A stretch of 64,000 nt of DNA from Siphonodentalium dalli (GCA_032622095.1 CP136062.1:226626578-226690577), one strand, 5' to 3'. Numbered from the stretch's first letter, positions 23,329 to 34,239 are shown. Notes: generated from the letters alone by a model not told the origin. A program made the numbers and translations.

Positions 23329-23775
23329 CATTTGAAAGAAGAGCCAAAACTGTAATATATATTCCACCAGAATACGGAACAGCTGTGGCCTAAGAGTGTC
23401 CACCAAGTGATACAGATTTTCAGATTCACACCGTTATTTAATCCAGAATGCATCATAATTCACAACTAATAGATAGTTATTCCCCTTCCAATGAAAAAAA
23501 ATAGACTGGCAGTACAGACCAGATCGAAATTAAGCACTAACACATGTCGGTACCTTGATAAAAACAACATGTTCAGTTTATTCGACCGGATCAGATGATA
23601 CATTGGAGCTTCCTCTTTCAAATGGTTTATAATGTGAAATATGTTGTATATAATGTGATTAATTAAGTGGGCCGTTAAAACATGAAATCGTCCTTAAACC
23701 ACCGGTGTCACCGAATAGACTGCATGGGTGGGGGTGGCATGTTGCAGCCATGTGGTATATATACGGTTATATAGT

Positions 23776-24075
23776 TTGTTCACACGATTGCGATGTCGTC
23801 GTAGATTATGATATCGTATAGATTGTTCGAAAGCATGTGATTGACTACCCTACGATCTTTCCAGCTACGATTTTTACGTACACACGACTGCGATTGCGTC
23901 GCAAGTGGAGGTATTCAAGGATACGCCACGATTTCAAATCTATAATCAAACAGTGCTTGATATTATATATTGACTTGCGATATTGACGTGAGCATGCGCA
24001 GTCCAACTATCGGTTACTTCCTACGACGGAAATCCTTCCACATACGATTGAATCGTGGTCGTCTAAACGTTCACT
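23776..24075. mobile_element. Possible TIR element with ACGATTGCGAT motifs
   Basis: TTCACACGATTGCGATGTCG on the left, internal CACACGACTGCGATTGCG, and ATACGATTGAATCGTGG on the right resemble the CACACGATGCGAT motifs of the element at 17147. Inversion of the ends is imperfect. Confidence 0.35.
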
Positions 24076-24618
24076 AAATTCATTGTACATGTATTGATCG
24101 GCAAGCGGCATGAAAATGAGAATGCAGTCCGTTCAGTATTTTATCATATCTCATTGTATCTGTGTATCTGCATGGGCAAGTTTTTCATTGCTTACCGGGT
24201 GTCGGTGGTTTCTACATGCAATGCATGAGGTGTTTGCTATATTTGTCTGCGTTCACTGTACGTTAATTCATATTAGTAAAAAATATATAGGAAGGTAGTG
24301 AATTCAAGATATTGAGCACTGTCACCCCTGTGTGTTATATGCTTCAAATTTGAATCATTATAGTCAATGTCAAACAGGGGTCAACTTTTACCAAGTGAGG
24401 ATATATCGGCGGCATTTAAAATACACTCGCACCGGAGCGTCTTTTGTGACACAACAGAAGCATCGCATACCTTCTTATACAAGTTACTTACCTTATACAA
24501 GTTACTTTTACGATGACAAGATAGAATAGATTTACAATATGATGCAACAAAACAAAATAAAACCCCTATTCATAGTACTAACTGAACGGTGACTTGTTAA
24601 CGACGGTAACAATTTTAT
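24076..24618. other. No recognisable feature
   Basis: A 62-residue frame beginning 24110 has no recognisable domain and no context as a gene; nothing else is seen. Confidence 0.4.
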
Positions 24619-25081
24619 CAAGCCAGAGTTTAGTGCGCCTGTCATTTGCGGAATGAGGTCCACAGAGGGTGACTTTAGTGACGCTATCCCGTACAGCGGG
24701 CTAGCATCACCAAATTGACCCTCTTGGGACCTCATATCTGCATGGCACCATCTGCTATGGGAGACATAGACATAGACAAGTTACCAAATTGTGAAAATTG
24801 TGATGTACACTCATTGGGAACCTCGATTATGCAATGTGTCGTCTGCCGGCCAATTTGGGGATATAGAGAAACTAAACTAAAAAAGAAATAGAATCTATCT
24901 GAAGAAGTTTTTATTGAAATTTGACAATGAAGAAACTTTCCAGAGAAGATGAGGCCGAAGCAGAATGAGGTCCCCAGTGTGTGAATGTAGTGATGCTAGC
25001 CCGCTATGTGGGATAGCATCACTAAATTCACCCTCTGGGGACCTCATTCTGCAAATGACAGGCACCTTATTCCCAGGCCTG
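24619..25081. mobile_element. hAT-type MITE, long form
   Basis: Ends CAAGCCAGAGTTTAG and TTCCCAGGCCTG, flanked by AATTTTAT and AATTTGAC (partly matching 8-bp sites). Two GAATGAGGTCC hairpins and a middle block in reverse orientation relative to the 1350 copy. Confidence 0.75.
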
Positions 25082-25421
25082 AATTTGACGCCGTGACGCG
25101 AAAAAGCACCAGATTTCTAAGGCTTAGTTTAATATGAAGTGTGCTAATGGTGCTATATTAGAAAGTGCATGATCTTATTCTTAGTGCATAAACGTTTGGA
25201 ACATTTATAAAACATATTGGAAGCGACATCATCATACTGGTCGGAAGCCCGAACACATAACGTGCATCTTCAAACCAGGTTTACCGAGTTTTGGAAGAAA
25301 AAAAAATAACGGCAACAAAATTAAGGTTTTATAGAAAACTGGAAAATTATTAGCAGACCTATATATAGAAGTAAGTATACTACTTATAACAAGATAAGGA
25401 TTATGAGCAGACAGCTATTAA

Positions 25422-25690
25422 AGACCCACTTAATGTTCGACCCCCCCCCCCGGATCACATTATATAAAATTTACACCTTAGTATATACCATTTGAAAGTG
25501 GAAGCTCCAAAACATTATATTATCAACTAATCCGGTGTATTAAACTCAGAACATGTTGTTGTTGTTGTTGAGTTACCGATGTGTTAACAAATTTCTGTAC
25601 TGCAAAGTCTATTATATTTTCAATGGAAGGAAAATAACTATATCTCAGTTTGAATTCTGGTAGCCAAACGGGGGAAAGGTTTCTATGATT
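25422..25690. mobile_element. T2 element, partial
   Basis: TTAAAGACCCACTTAATGTT followed by a 14-base C run, CATTTGAAAGTGGAAGC, ACATGTTGTTGTTGTTG and TTTCAATGGAAGG. These are T2 features read from its other end; the distal terminus is missing. Confidence 0.65.
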
Positions 25691-25784
25691 TCAGTCATTT
25701 TCTTCTTCTCTATGGGCACCTTCTGAGACAGAGTCGTTCCAAATGGTGATGAATTATATTATTTCATTCATGTTTTATGCATAG

Positions 25785-26063
25785 ATTGATGACCGAATTT
25801 GCCCTATGTGTAATAATGGAACTTGAATGAAGGACGAAAAACATTTTATTATAGACTGTAAGCCCCTTAACCCTGAGAGAAAGATAATGCTTGAGAAAAT
25901 TCAGTCCACTATTCCAGAAATTATATTAATCTATAGTGACGACGACAAATTAAATTTCATATTGGGTTTAAATGAAGTTGACACATGCATCCAAAAGAAA
26001 ATGTGTATGATGGGGATAGGGTTATACAAAATGTATAAGAAACGGAATGAGCTAGCGAACTGA
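25785..26063 (+). pseudogene. C-terminal relic of a LINE-type (non-LTR) retrotransposon protein
   Basis: The frame reads RICPMCNNGT, then an in-frame TGA (25824), then MKDEKHFIIDC and a further 67 residues to a stop at 26061. C-x2-C followed by E-KHF-x3-C is the zinc-knuckle-like motif near the C-terminus of many non-LTR retrotransposon polyproteins. No reverse transcriptase precedes it, so this is a 5'-truncated insertion, as usual for LINEs. It ends about 360 bp upstream of the cytochrome b5-like ATG on the same strand. Confidence 0.65.
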
Positions 26064-26420
26064 AATCCTTCTTTAGATATTATAACCAAATAACTGTAGT
26101 AACTGTAACTGTAGTAAGCTTCATTCTAACCTCTAAATAAAGGAGATAGGCAACTTATGAATATATTAATCTAAACTTTGTTTAGTTCTGTACTTGAATG
26201 TTATATATGTAATTGTCCTTTTGCTGTGTCCTCAATGTGTTGGTATTAATCCTATAATTGGATTTTATACCTAACAAACAATTTCAATTTCAAACGTGAA
26301 AATCACATGACGTTTTTTGTTTCAGATACACACGATAAAAACAGAATATATATTTAAAAAAAGAGTGTATTCACATACATTTCTTAGAACATACATCGAC
26401 GGGACTTGGGTAGTAATAGT

Positions 26421-26702
26421 ATGTCAAACGGGATAGAGAGTGTAATCGAAAACTTCGAACAAGTTATAAAACTGAGTGATCCCATATGTAATAAGTGCGG
26501 GGAACGCGATGACAAAGACGTACCCATAGAAGACATAAGAGGGGAAAAGCAAGAGACGAAAACCGATGAGAATAATAATGACTATGACGCAGATAAACCG
26601 CCGGAGTTTAGTTTGGCGGATGTGTCTGACCACTGCGACCATGACAGTTGTTGGGTCGTGATAAAGGATAAGGTCTACGACCTCACGGAATTTCTGTCTC
26701 AA
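26421..26702 (+). other. Coding exon 1 of the cytochrome b5-like gene
   Basis: Ninety-four codons ending ...FLSQ, followed by a consensus donor GTAAGT at 26703. It holds the acidic N-terminal extension and the first half of the heme domain up to the residue before HPGG. The intron is phase 0. The upstream in-frame TAG at 26385-26387 limits the reading frame. I cannot place the transcription start; an AT-rich stretch near 26340-26360 is unremarkable. Confidence 0.85.
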
Positions 26703-29700
26703 GTAAGTCACTGTTTATGTCTCGGTATATAATTATACCGTTGAATAAATCTTAAAGGTACTCAATCCGATCAGAGGATCCCCATATCATCAAAATACAA
26801 CAACAACAACATTTCTTTAAAATACGCTTCAGTTATCAGAATCGATTAATTGCCCAAAAATAATGCTAACCACAGTCAACTATAGTATAAAATTGCCCAA
26901 AACCTGTTATTTATCAACGTTTTGTTCAACAAAATTTTGCCAGTTGTCAAATACCTGACACAAAAAAGCCACTGGATTTTAGAGTGATCGATCTTCATCC
27001 GCTATCTGGTCAGATAGGTTCTTCTCGTCGACAGTTTACTGGGCCACTTAAAATTAAAATAATAGATTTCGAACATCGATATCTGATCACTCCTAGCTTT
27101 GATGGGTTGGTTCCTCGACTCGAATCAAATATTTTTTACCCCCGAAACCAAGGAAATAGTAATTTGCGAGCGCTAATTCGGATTGAGTACCTTTAACACA
27201 ATCATTATATTATCTAAACTTATTTAAAGACAAATCACTCGGAAAAGGTACTGGAATGTTTTGGCATACAAAAGGCGATATCTTTTTGTATGCATAATGA
27301 ATATATTGTAATATATATTTATTAGTTATTATCTGTTCCTTAATAATGTACTCCACTGTTTGTGAATGTCCCAACTCAAAATTGCATGTTTTTCTCTGAC
27401 TTTTGTGAGCCGATATCACCATAAACTTTTACCAAGGATAAAGTCCATAATTGTAAGCGACACAAAGCAAAATCGCTCACAAATTCACTTAAATCGTGAA
27501 ATTTCGAGTTGGGATAAAATGGATGAAAGGCCCATTCTAGTCGTCAAGTAGGGAGTTATATAGAATAGAGATGAAAGCCTTAAGATTATAGAGATGAAAG
27601 GTTATTTATTATAAGCTTGCCTATAAAATATATAGGGGAAACTTACCGAAACGTTAATCGTCATATGTATCTCTTAGAAGCCACAGTGAAATACGATTTT
27701 GTTATTTCACTGTAACTTTTGTTATTTCACTGCAACTTTTTAGAATTTTGGTTCAACCAGTTGTTTCTTGCAGAGTATTGTTCAATTTGTTGTACATTTA
27801 AATTTGAAAATGCCGCATAATTAAAAAACTTTGAGCATTTAAGTGATGTGAAGCACTCCGCTCAGGTTTTCCGAACAGAATAAGACATACTCATGCCAGA
27901 ATGGGTTATTTTCATATATCTGATATCCAAAGTCAGAAAACAGCTTCATATTATTGGCGCAATCATTGTTGTAATGTTAAATGCCAAATAAAGTGCCCCG
28001 AATAAAGTAGAAAATATATACATTTGTGCATAGTTCAAACGTTATGTTCTCTGAAATGTTATAGTCGATGTGGTTGGAACTTTCGGCAATCTCAGTTCAT
28101 TGCTATATTCATTCTTCCAATGTGGATGGTGTTTGGATACTAAGTGATTGGTTTTATTGAATGATATAAGTACATAATATGTCTTTAATAAGGCGCATCT
28201 AATAAAAATAATACCTACAGTTTTTTGTTTGAATACCTGAAACATCTCATTTGTGTTTGGAAAGAAATATTGAAATTTCACTGGCGGCTTGCAGCCGTTT
28301 GTGGAAATTCGATATTTCTATCCAGACAATCATGAGATATTTCGGTATTCAAACAAAATCCGTATAGGTATTCTCTATGATATGAATCTCTTGTATGTTG
28401 TAAATATCACAAATTAGCAAAATAAATACAATTTCCTAATAATAACAGACACTGTCCTTCCTTGTCCTAATAATAACAGACACTGTCCTTCCTTGTCCTA
28501 ATAATAACAGACACTGTCCTTCCTTGTCCTAATAATAACAGACACTGTCCTTCCTTGTCCTAATAATAACAGACACTGTCCTTCCTTGTCCTAATAATAA
28601 CAGACACTGTCCTTCCTTGTCCTAATAATAACAGACACTGTCCTTCCTTGTCCTAATAATAACAGACACTGTCCTTCCTTGTCCTAATAATAACAGACAC
28701 TGTCCTTCCTTGTCCTAATAATAACAGACACTGTCCTTCCTTGTCCTAATAATAACAGACACTGTCCTTCCTTGTCCTAATAATAACAGACACTGTCCTT
28801 CCTTGTCCTAATAATAACAGACACTGTCCTTCCTTGTCCTAATAATAACAGACACTGTCCTTCCTTGTCCTAATAATAACAGACACTGTCCTTCCTTGTC
28901 CACTGCAGCACCCTGGAGGTGATGATTTAATCGTGGAGAATGGTGGACGGGATGCCACAATTCAGTTCAAAAACAAAGGCCACTCACCTGACGCCATAGA
29001 ACTCCTCAAACAGTACCTCATCGGAGAAGTCATCAAAGTATGTATAATTAGTGTGCCGCATCATGTCACCCCTCGATGATCTATAAAAAAACTTTATGGG
29101 AAGACATAGACCATCTTTAAATAAGTGCATCAGAACTAAAAATATCCATTACACGAATACTTTTGGTTATGTTTCAAAATTGTAATTTCTCCCAGAACGG
29201 CGCCGGAAGCATCCAAGGGCAGGGGGGGGGGCAGAGCCTACAAAAAGGGCACTTTTCCACAAAAAAGGTCATTTTCTCGCAAACTCGGGAAAATAACCAT
29301 AAATTCATTGTGGCAAAAATCCCCATTTTAAAGGTATTTGTCGGTTTTTATGGCCGTTTTGTGATAAAATTGACAAAAAATTTATATTCCTTGTGAAATT
29401 GGTGGTATTTGGACCAAAAAAGTCACATTTTGCTATAAAAACATGAGATTAAACACACAAAAAGCATTTTCTGTCTCCAGAAAAAAGGCAAGTCCTGCCC
29501 CCGCTCGCCCCCCTTGGTCAAGGGCAGGGGGTCAGCTGCCCCCTCAGCCCCCCTCTTCCGGCGCCCCTGAACAAGACTGGAAGATAATACATGTACTAGT
29601 TTAGGCCTCAAAATATGGTGCTGGTCATTTGCAGAATGAGGTCCCCAGAAGCTGAATTTAGTGATGCGGGCTAGCATAACTAAATTCACCCTCTGGGGAC

Positions 29701-30079
29701 CTCTTTCTGCTTAGGCCTCATCTTCCCTGGAAAGTCTTATTATCAAATTGAAAAGTTTATTTAGTTTCTTTAATATTCCTTATTAGTTTAGTTTCCCTAT
29801 GTCCTCAAATTGGCATATGACACAATGCATAATTGGTTGCGCATCACCATCTTGGAACTTAAATTTAAGTCTAGGTCTCCCAGATGAGAGGCCATGTAGA
29901 ATGAGGTCCACAGAGGGTGAATTTGGTAATCCTAGCCCGCTGTGTGGGATAGAGTCACTAAATTCACCCTCTGTGGACCCCATTCTGCAAATATCCCGCA
30001 CCATATTTCGAGGCCTGACTAGTTTACATATTTTTTTCTCTTTCAGGAAGAACAGGTTTGGCACATATTCGACAAGTGA
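26421..30079 (+). CDS. Cytochrome b5-like heme-binding protein, three exons
   Basis: Joined coding segments 26421-26702, 28909-29037 and 30047-30079 encode 147 residues. Seen: residues 1-62 are hydrophilic and acidic with a CNKC pair near residues 23-26; residues 63-94 match the first half of a cytochrome b5 domain (FSLADV, DSCWVVI, KVYDLTEFL); residues 95-98 are HPGG and residue 119 is the second axial histidine (GHSPDA), 24 residues on, as in known cytochrome b5. The domain closes with LIGEV. Family knowledge: these domains bind one heme and pass single electrons to desaturases, reductases or P450s. No hydrophobic tail follows, so a soluble form is inferred, unlike microsomal b5 with its C-terminal anchor. 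ATG 26421 is the first ATG after an in-frame stop at 26385. Exons 1 and 2 are firm; the ten-codon last exon is the least certain part. An alternative is an unseen downstream exon with an anchor. Confidence 0.85.
26752..27196. mobile_element. T1 element, complete, in intron 1 of the cytochrome b5-like gene
   Basis: TIRs TTAAAGGTACTCAATCCGAT and ATTCGGATTGAGTACCTTTAA, 445 bp, starting 50 bp downstream of the exon 1 donor. No coding capacity. A reversed relative lies at 16700-17065. Confidence 0.75.
27197..28434. other. Rest of intron 1, no recognised element
   Basis: AT-rich intronic sequence. A small direct repeat TTGTTATTTCACTG (about 27698 and 27720) and paired CGATATTTC/GAAATATTG words near 28265-28345 are visible, without a clear element. 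Confidence 0.5.
28435..28900 (+). repeat. 31-bp minisatellite, 15 perfect copies, at the intron 1 acceptor
   Basis: Unit CCTAATAATAACAGACACTG plus TCCTTCCTTGT. The 466 bp equal 15 copies with no variant that I can see. The last copy's TGTCCTTCCTTGTC is the pyrimidine tract of the acceptor CCACTGCAG ending at 28908. Every unit also contains an AACAG that could act as a decoy acceptor. Confidence 0.97.
28909..29037 (+). other. Coding exon 2 (heme-ligand exon) of the cytochrome b5-like gene
   Basis: Forty-three codons starting directly with HPGG after acceptor CCACTGCAG (ends 28908) and ending ...GEVIK before donor GTATGT at 29038. It carries both heme-ligating histidines (first residue and residue 25 of the exon). 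It is exactly divisible by three, so skipping it would keep frame but remove both ligands. Its polypyrimidine tract is the tail of the adjacent 31-bp minisatellite. Confidence 0.88.
29193..29569. mobile_element. TIR element with CAGxxCGGCGCCGG ends, in intron 2
   Basis: CAGAACGGCGCCGGAAGC at the left and CTTCCGGCGCCCCTG at the right are inverted, with secondary inverted GGGCAGGGG / CCCCTGCCC-type blocks. The ends resemble the widespread CAGGGGCG hAT/CACTA-like termini; no target duplication was found. Confidence 0.55.
29603..30017. mobile_element. hAT-type MITE in intron 2 with perfect target duplication
   Basis: Flanked by identical ACTAGTTT at 29595-29602 and 30018-30025. Ends AGGCCTCAAAATATGGTGC and GCACCATATTTCGAGGCCTG. 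Contains the two GAATGAGGTCC hairpins. Its right edge is 29 bp before exon 3. Confidence 0.9.
30047..30079 (+). other. Putative terminal coding exon 3 of the cytochrome b5-like gene
   Basis: A strong acceptor (T-rich tract then TTTCAG, ending 30046) is followed in the required phase 0 by ten codons EEQVWHIFDK and TGA. The phase match and acceptor quality support it, but the exon is too short for similarity to prove it. If it is not used, read-through of intron 2 would add about 14 codons after 29037 before a stop. Confidence 0.6.
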
Positions 30080-30099
30080 TAGGAAGCAGCGACAGAATA

Positions 30100-30262
30100 C
30101 AGTTATGCCCTAAATAATTGACTCCTTAACCACAGCAGAATTATGGGTATTTTTTCAGGATTTAGTCGGAAATATGGCTTGTTGCCATATTTCCGACTAA
30201 ATCCTGAAAAATTACCCATAATTCTGCTATGGTTAAGGAGTCGATTATTTAGGGCATTACTG
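30100..30262. mobile_element. Mariner-like foldback in the probable 3' UTR
   Basis: CAGTTATGCCCTAAATAATT to GGGCATTACTG with TA on both sides; arms of about 78 bp with a very short loop around GCTTGTTGC. It begins 21 nt after the stop codon of the cytochrome b5-like gene. Confidence 0.85.
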
Positions 30263-30450
30263 TATGTACCAAGCCCCATTAGTGAAGGTCCGGTTATGGA
30301 AGGATGGACACATATTATAATTCACATATCAGATATGGTGACCGATTGCTCAATGTTTCTATGATATATCAAACTTTTTATTTCACTTCAACGTTGATTG
30401 AAAATAAGATATTGAGAAATAAGCACACACATCCTCTACATCACACGGGA

Positions 30451-30555
30451 GTTAAAACAAGTAAAATATAAATTTAAAAAATATACAAGCACGCCACTTT
30501 AAAAAATGCATTTTTAACTTTTATATTTTTAAATTTATATTTTACTCGTTTTAAC
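30451..30555. repeat. AT-rich inverted repeat
   Basis: GTTAAAACAAGTAAAATATA and its near complement TATATTTTACTCGTTTTAAC enclose about 40 bp that fold further. CACACGGGA and CCCTGTG continue the inversion outward. Confidence 0.7.
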
Positions 30556-31188
30556 ACGTCCCTGTGCTCTACATTCACACAATATTATTAGCGCCCGTAG
30601 GAATCAGTACAAACTGCCATGTGGTTTACATGAATGTTTCCGATATTCATACACCAATAACTAAAGTCGACACTTCATAAAAAGCGATGAACATCTACGT
30701 CACTTCAAGCCGACTGTGTGCTCGCGCTCGCTGGGTGTTGTTATTGGGAGACTATTGGAATTTGAAAAATATGTTACTTCATACAATTGTTTTTGTAGTT
30801 TTGAAAATATTTTCCAATTATTAATGTTTTATTAATATGTACTGGAAGATCATGTGGGGGTCATTGGGTTTTGACCAGCAGAGTAATTAAACAAAAGAAT
30901 CCCTTCACACTTTGTTTAATTACTCTACCGGTCAAATTCCCGAACCGATCTTCAATTCAGTTCTTAAATGACATATCCTCTAATGGTCTATCATACAACC
31001 TATGTTGAGAGACAACTTTTATATACCTCAAGAGGCAAATAATTGGTTTAGTATACATACAAAAAATAATTGTCTAAATGCATCATAACTTTTCATTATT
31101 TCAGCATGATGTATCTCATAAAATATGTAAAGAAGCCCCTGAGGCGAGGTGATGTTTGAAATAATAGATATAAAGCTACGAAGAAACA
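30556..31188. other. No recognisable feature
   Basis: No ORF or array. GTTTAATTACTCT and AGAGTAATTAAAC (about 30880-30925) form a small inverted repeat. Confidence 0.4.
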
Positions 31189-31587
31189 TTAACCCTTTAC
31201 CCAACAAACCGGCCAAAACCGGCCAAATAAAGCTTCAACAGCCTAAAATATCTTCGGTCTGTCTCAATAGAACCATACAAATATGAATATCATTGGAACC
31301 GGCTCCTTGACCACATTGTGATAGTTACAGTTATGCCCCGTGCCAATGCATTCTCTTATATATGCGAGTCGACCATAGGTCGCCTCGCATATATAAGAGA
31401 ATGCATTGGCCTAAAAAAAATCTTTTTTAACACTTTTTACCATTTTTTCTTACATTCTTTAACAATTTTATAATTTTTAATGTGTTAAGCCAATGCATTC
31501 TCTTATATATGCGAGGCGACCTATGGTCGACTCGCATATATAAGAGAATGCATTGGCACAGGGCCCTTCTATTGGGTAAAGGGTTAA
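31189..31587. mobile_element. P1-family TTAA MITE
   Basis: TTAACCCTTTACCCAACA / TTGGGTAAAGGGTTAA ends; palindromes at 31342-31410 and 31489-31557, with a spacer almost identical to the 3663 copy. Confidence 0.85.
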
Positions 31588-32278
31588 GGCGACACAAACT
31601 TTATTTCTGTTTCTCTCACACTTTTATTTTCAAAATGAGAAGGCAGGTTTTTATATTTATTTTTTACATACAAAATTGCCAATATAGGCAGGTTTTTATT
31701 CCCACTTTTTATTACGAAAGTTTCCCAGCAGACACGTATTTATGTGTCTACGCACAAATAATCAAAATTATTGGTGTGTGTAAAAAAATTCTTTTCCGGT
31801 TTTTATTGAAAGTCTGTTTTACAACCCAAGTATAAATAAATAAATAACAAAGGGAAATTTGAAAATGTGTCTGTCTAGATTTAATTAGATTTAACTAGAT
31901 GTATGGCCATTAGTAGACAGAGATTATGGACATCGTTTAGTAAATCCCATGGCGGCAGGATGATTTATGTTTTTTTATTTTCGGTGGGCCATAAAAAGCA
32001 GTCAGCGGTCCATATTTTTATGAGGAGGCGGGTGTCTGAGAAACAATATGTTAATTTTGTTCAGCCTAAGTAAGTAAATGGAAATCTGCTCTAAAAGAAA
32101 GTATTTCCATTAGTACTGTAATATTCCTTTTGACATTATGATAAATCTTTATACGACAAAATAAAAAGATATAAATTTTTCTTATGCCATAAAAGTATGG
32201 ATAAATTGTTGTGCGCAGAGGGAGGATAACCTGAGTTGTATCTGGGCGAGATTGTCAGTTGGGGTCAATGATTTGACA
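31588..32278. other. No recognisable feature
   Basis: AT-rich; duplicated GGCAGGTTTTTAT (31641, 31688) only. Confidence 0.4.
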
Positions 32279-32744
32279 CAATCCTCATGGTATTGATCAT
32301 TTGCAGATTGAGGTCCCCAGAGGGTGAGTTTAGTGGGCTACCGTCACTAAATATTCACCCTCTGGCACCTCATTCCACATAGGCCTCATCTTCTCTGGAA
32401 TGTATCTTTATTATCAAATTAAATTAAATTATTATCCATTAAGTTTTTTGATTTTTTGGAAACTTCTTCACAAAGATTCTTATTTAGTTTAGCTTCTCTA
32501 TATCCCCATATTGGCAGATGACACATTGAATAATCAAGGTGCCAAATGTGTGCACATTACAATCTTCATCATCTAGGAACTTAAATTTTGTGTCTTGGTA
32601 TCCCATATCAGATGAGGCCATGCAGAATGAGGTCCACAGAGGATGAATTTGGTGATGCTAGCCCACTGTGCGGGGGTAACTTCACTAATTTCACCATCTC
32701 GTGACCTCATTCTGCAAATGTCCAGCACCATATTTTGAGTCCTG
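32279..32744. mobile_element. hAT-type MITE, long form, eroded
   Basis: Ends CAATCCTCATGGTATTG and CACCATATTTTGAGTCCTG; hairpins with GAGGTCCCCAGAGGGTGA. It belongs to the same ATATGGTGC subfamily as the intron 2 copy. Target duplication is not clear. Confidence 0.65.
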
Positions 32745-32899
32745 ATCCGATATGTAGTCATGGTAATGAATGTTGTCAATATAATTGATTACACCTGGGT
32801 GTGACCCTTTCGAAGTCATGGTTATGAATATTGTCAATATAATCGGTATGTAGTGTACATTGATGAACCTTGACTATTTATTTACTATTTTGACTTGTA

Positions 32900-33112
32900 C
32901 AGTAATGCCCTAAATAATCGACTCCTTAACCGCAGCAGAATTATGGGTAACTTTTCAGGATTTAGTCGGAAATATGGCTTGTTGCCATTCATCGGAAAGC
33001 TCTCAGTGAGAGCTTTCCAATGAATGTCAACAAGCCATATTTCCGACTAAATCCTGAAAAGTTACCCATAATTCTGCTGCGGTTAAGGAGTCGATTATTT
33101 AGAGCATTACTG
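32900..33112. mobile_element. Mariner-like foldback with extended loop
   Basis: CAGTAATGCCCTAAATAATC to GAGCATTACTG, TA on both sides. Between the usual arms lies an additional palindrome, CATCGGAAAGCTCTCAGTGA and complement, absent from the 7196 and 30100 copies. Confidence 0.85.
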
Positions 33113-33397
33113 TATTATATGTTGTTGTATTTCACAAGTATTATATGCTTTATTGTTCATTAAAAATGCTGTATATTATGTGGGTATATTGTTTTGATTG
33201 TAAACGTATATCTTAAGCCACATTTAAGTGAGATACGTGTAACAATTTCTTACAATAGGCCAATGTTATAATATTACTCAGTATATTTGCAAAATACATT
33301 CACCCATGGATGTCATCATAAATGACGTATTCACCTGCCAAAGGGTTAAAGCCATGTATTCTCAACTATCATAGACAAAGCTCAATCAGTGTGAACT

Positions 33398-33883
33398 CAG
33401 GTCTCAAAATATGGTTTGGACATTTGCAGAATGAGGTCCCCAGAGGGTGAATTTAGTGACACTATCCCACATAGCAGGCTAGCATCATCCTAAATTCACC
33501 CGCTGGGGACCTCATTCTGCATGGCCTCATCTGCTATGGGAGACCTAAACTCAGGTTTAGTTCCCAGATAGTGAAGATGGTGATGAGCACCCATTGGGAA
33601 CCTCGATTATGCATTGTGTCTTCTGCTAATTTAGGAATATTAGAGAAACTAAATTAAAAAAGAAACTTTCTCAAGAAGTTTCTAAAGAAATTTTTATTAA
33701 AGGAACTAAAAAAAACTTGTTAGTTTGATAATAAAGATACTTTCCAGAGAATGAGGCCAAAGCAGAATGAGGTCTCCAGAGGGTGAATTTAGTGATGCTA
33801 GCCTGCTGCGCAGGGTAGCATCACTAAATTCACCCTCTGGGGACCTCATTCTGCAAATGACTAGCACAGTATTTTGATGTCTG
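33398..33883. mobile_element. hAT-type MITE, long form
   Basis: Ends CAGGTCTCAAAATATGG and CAGTATTTTGATGTCTG flanked by TGTGAACT and TGTGGGCT (6 of 8). Two GAATGAGGTC hairpins. Confidence 0.75.
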
Positions 33884-34239
33884 TGTGGGCTGCTGCTTAT
33901 AACCAATAGATGTATATATTTTATATATAATATGTTATTAAATATTGATCTAAATGCATTAAAGACTTAAAATTCTCAAATTTTGGGGCAGTCTGAGTCA
34001 AACCTATTGAACAAGCTACGCGTTCGATAGTCTTAAATAGATAGCAGGGAATCCCATTACTTTCAAGAAACATTACGTCAGTATCAGTCAATCGCACCAT
34101 TTCATAGTAAAAAGATGATATCAGAAGGTTGTCGGAATAACTGCAGGTACCGCGATTCCATAAAACCCAACACATAGCTAAAATAGCATAATAAATGTTC
34201 TGTCACATCAGGGCCATTCAAGCCTGAATTCACTCTGTG

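Larger units (their letters stand above)
22199..23678. mobile_element. T2 element expanded to 1.5 kb by nested repeats
   Basis: Ends TTAAAGGACCACTTAATGTT (22199) and AATTAAGTGGGCCGTTAA (to 23678). Nested inside are diverged 68-bp repeats (about 22280-22500), a P2 MITE (22654-22923) and a 37-bp array (22952-23328). The unexpanded T2 interior follows (23330-23678) with GTGTCCACCAAGTGATACAG, the single-copy relative of the 13.4-kb array unit. Confidence 0.75.

Noticed and set aside
24829-24850. GTGTCGTCTGC word as another B hairpin
   Set aside because: It belongs to the middle block of the hAT MITE (elsewhere GTGTCTTCTGC) and lacks the GAGCCCC stem.
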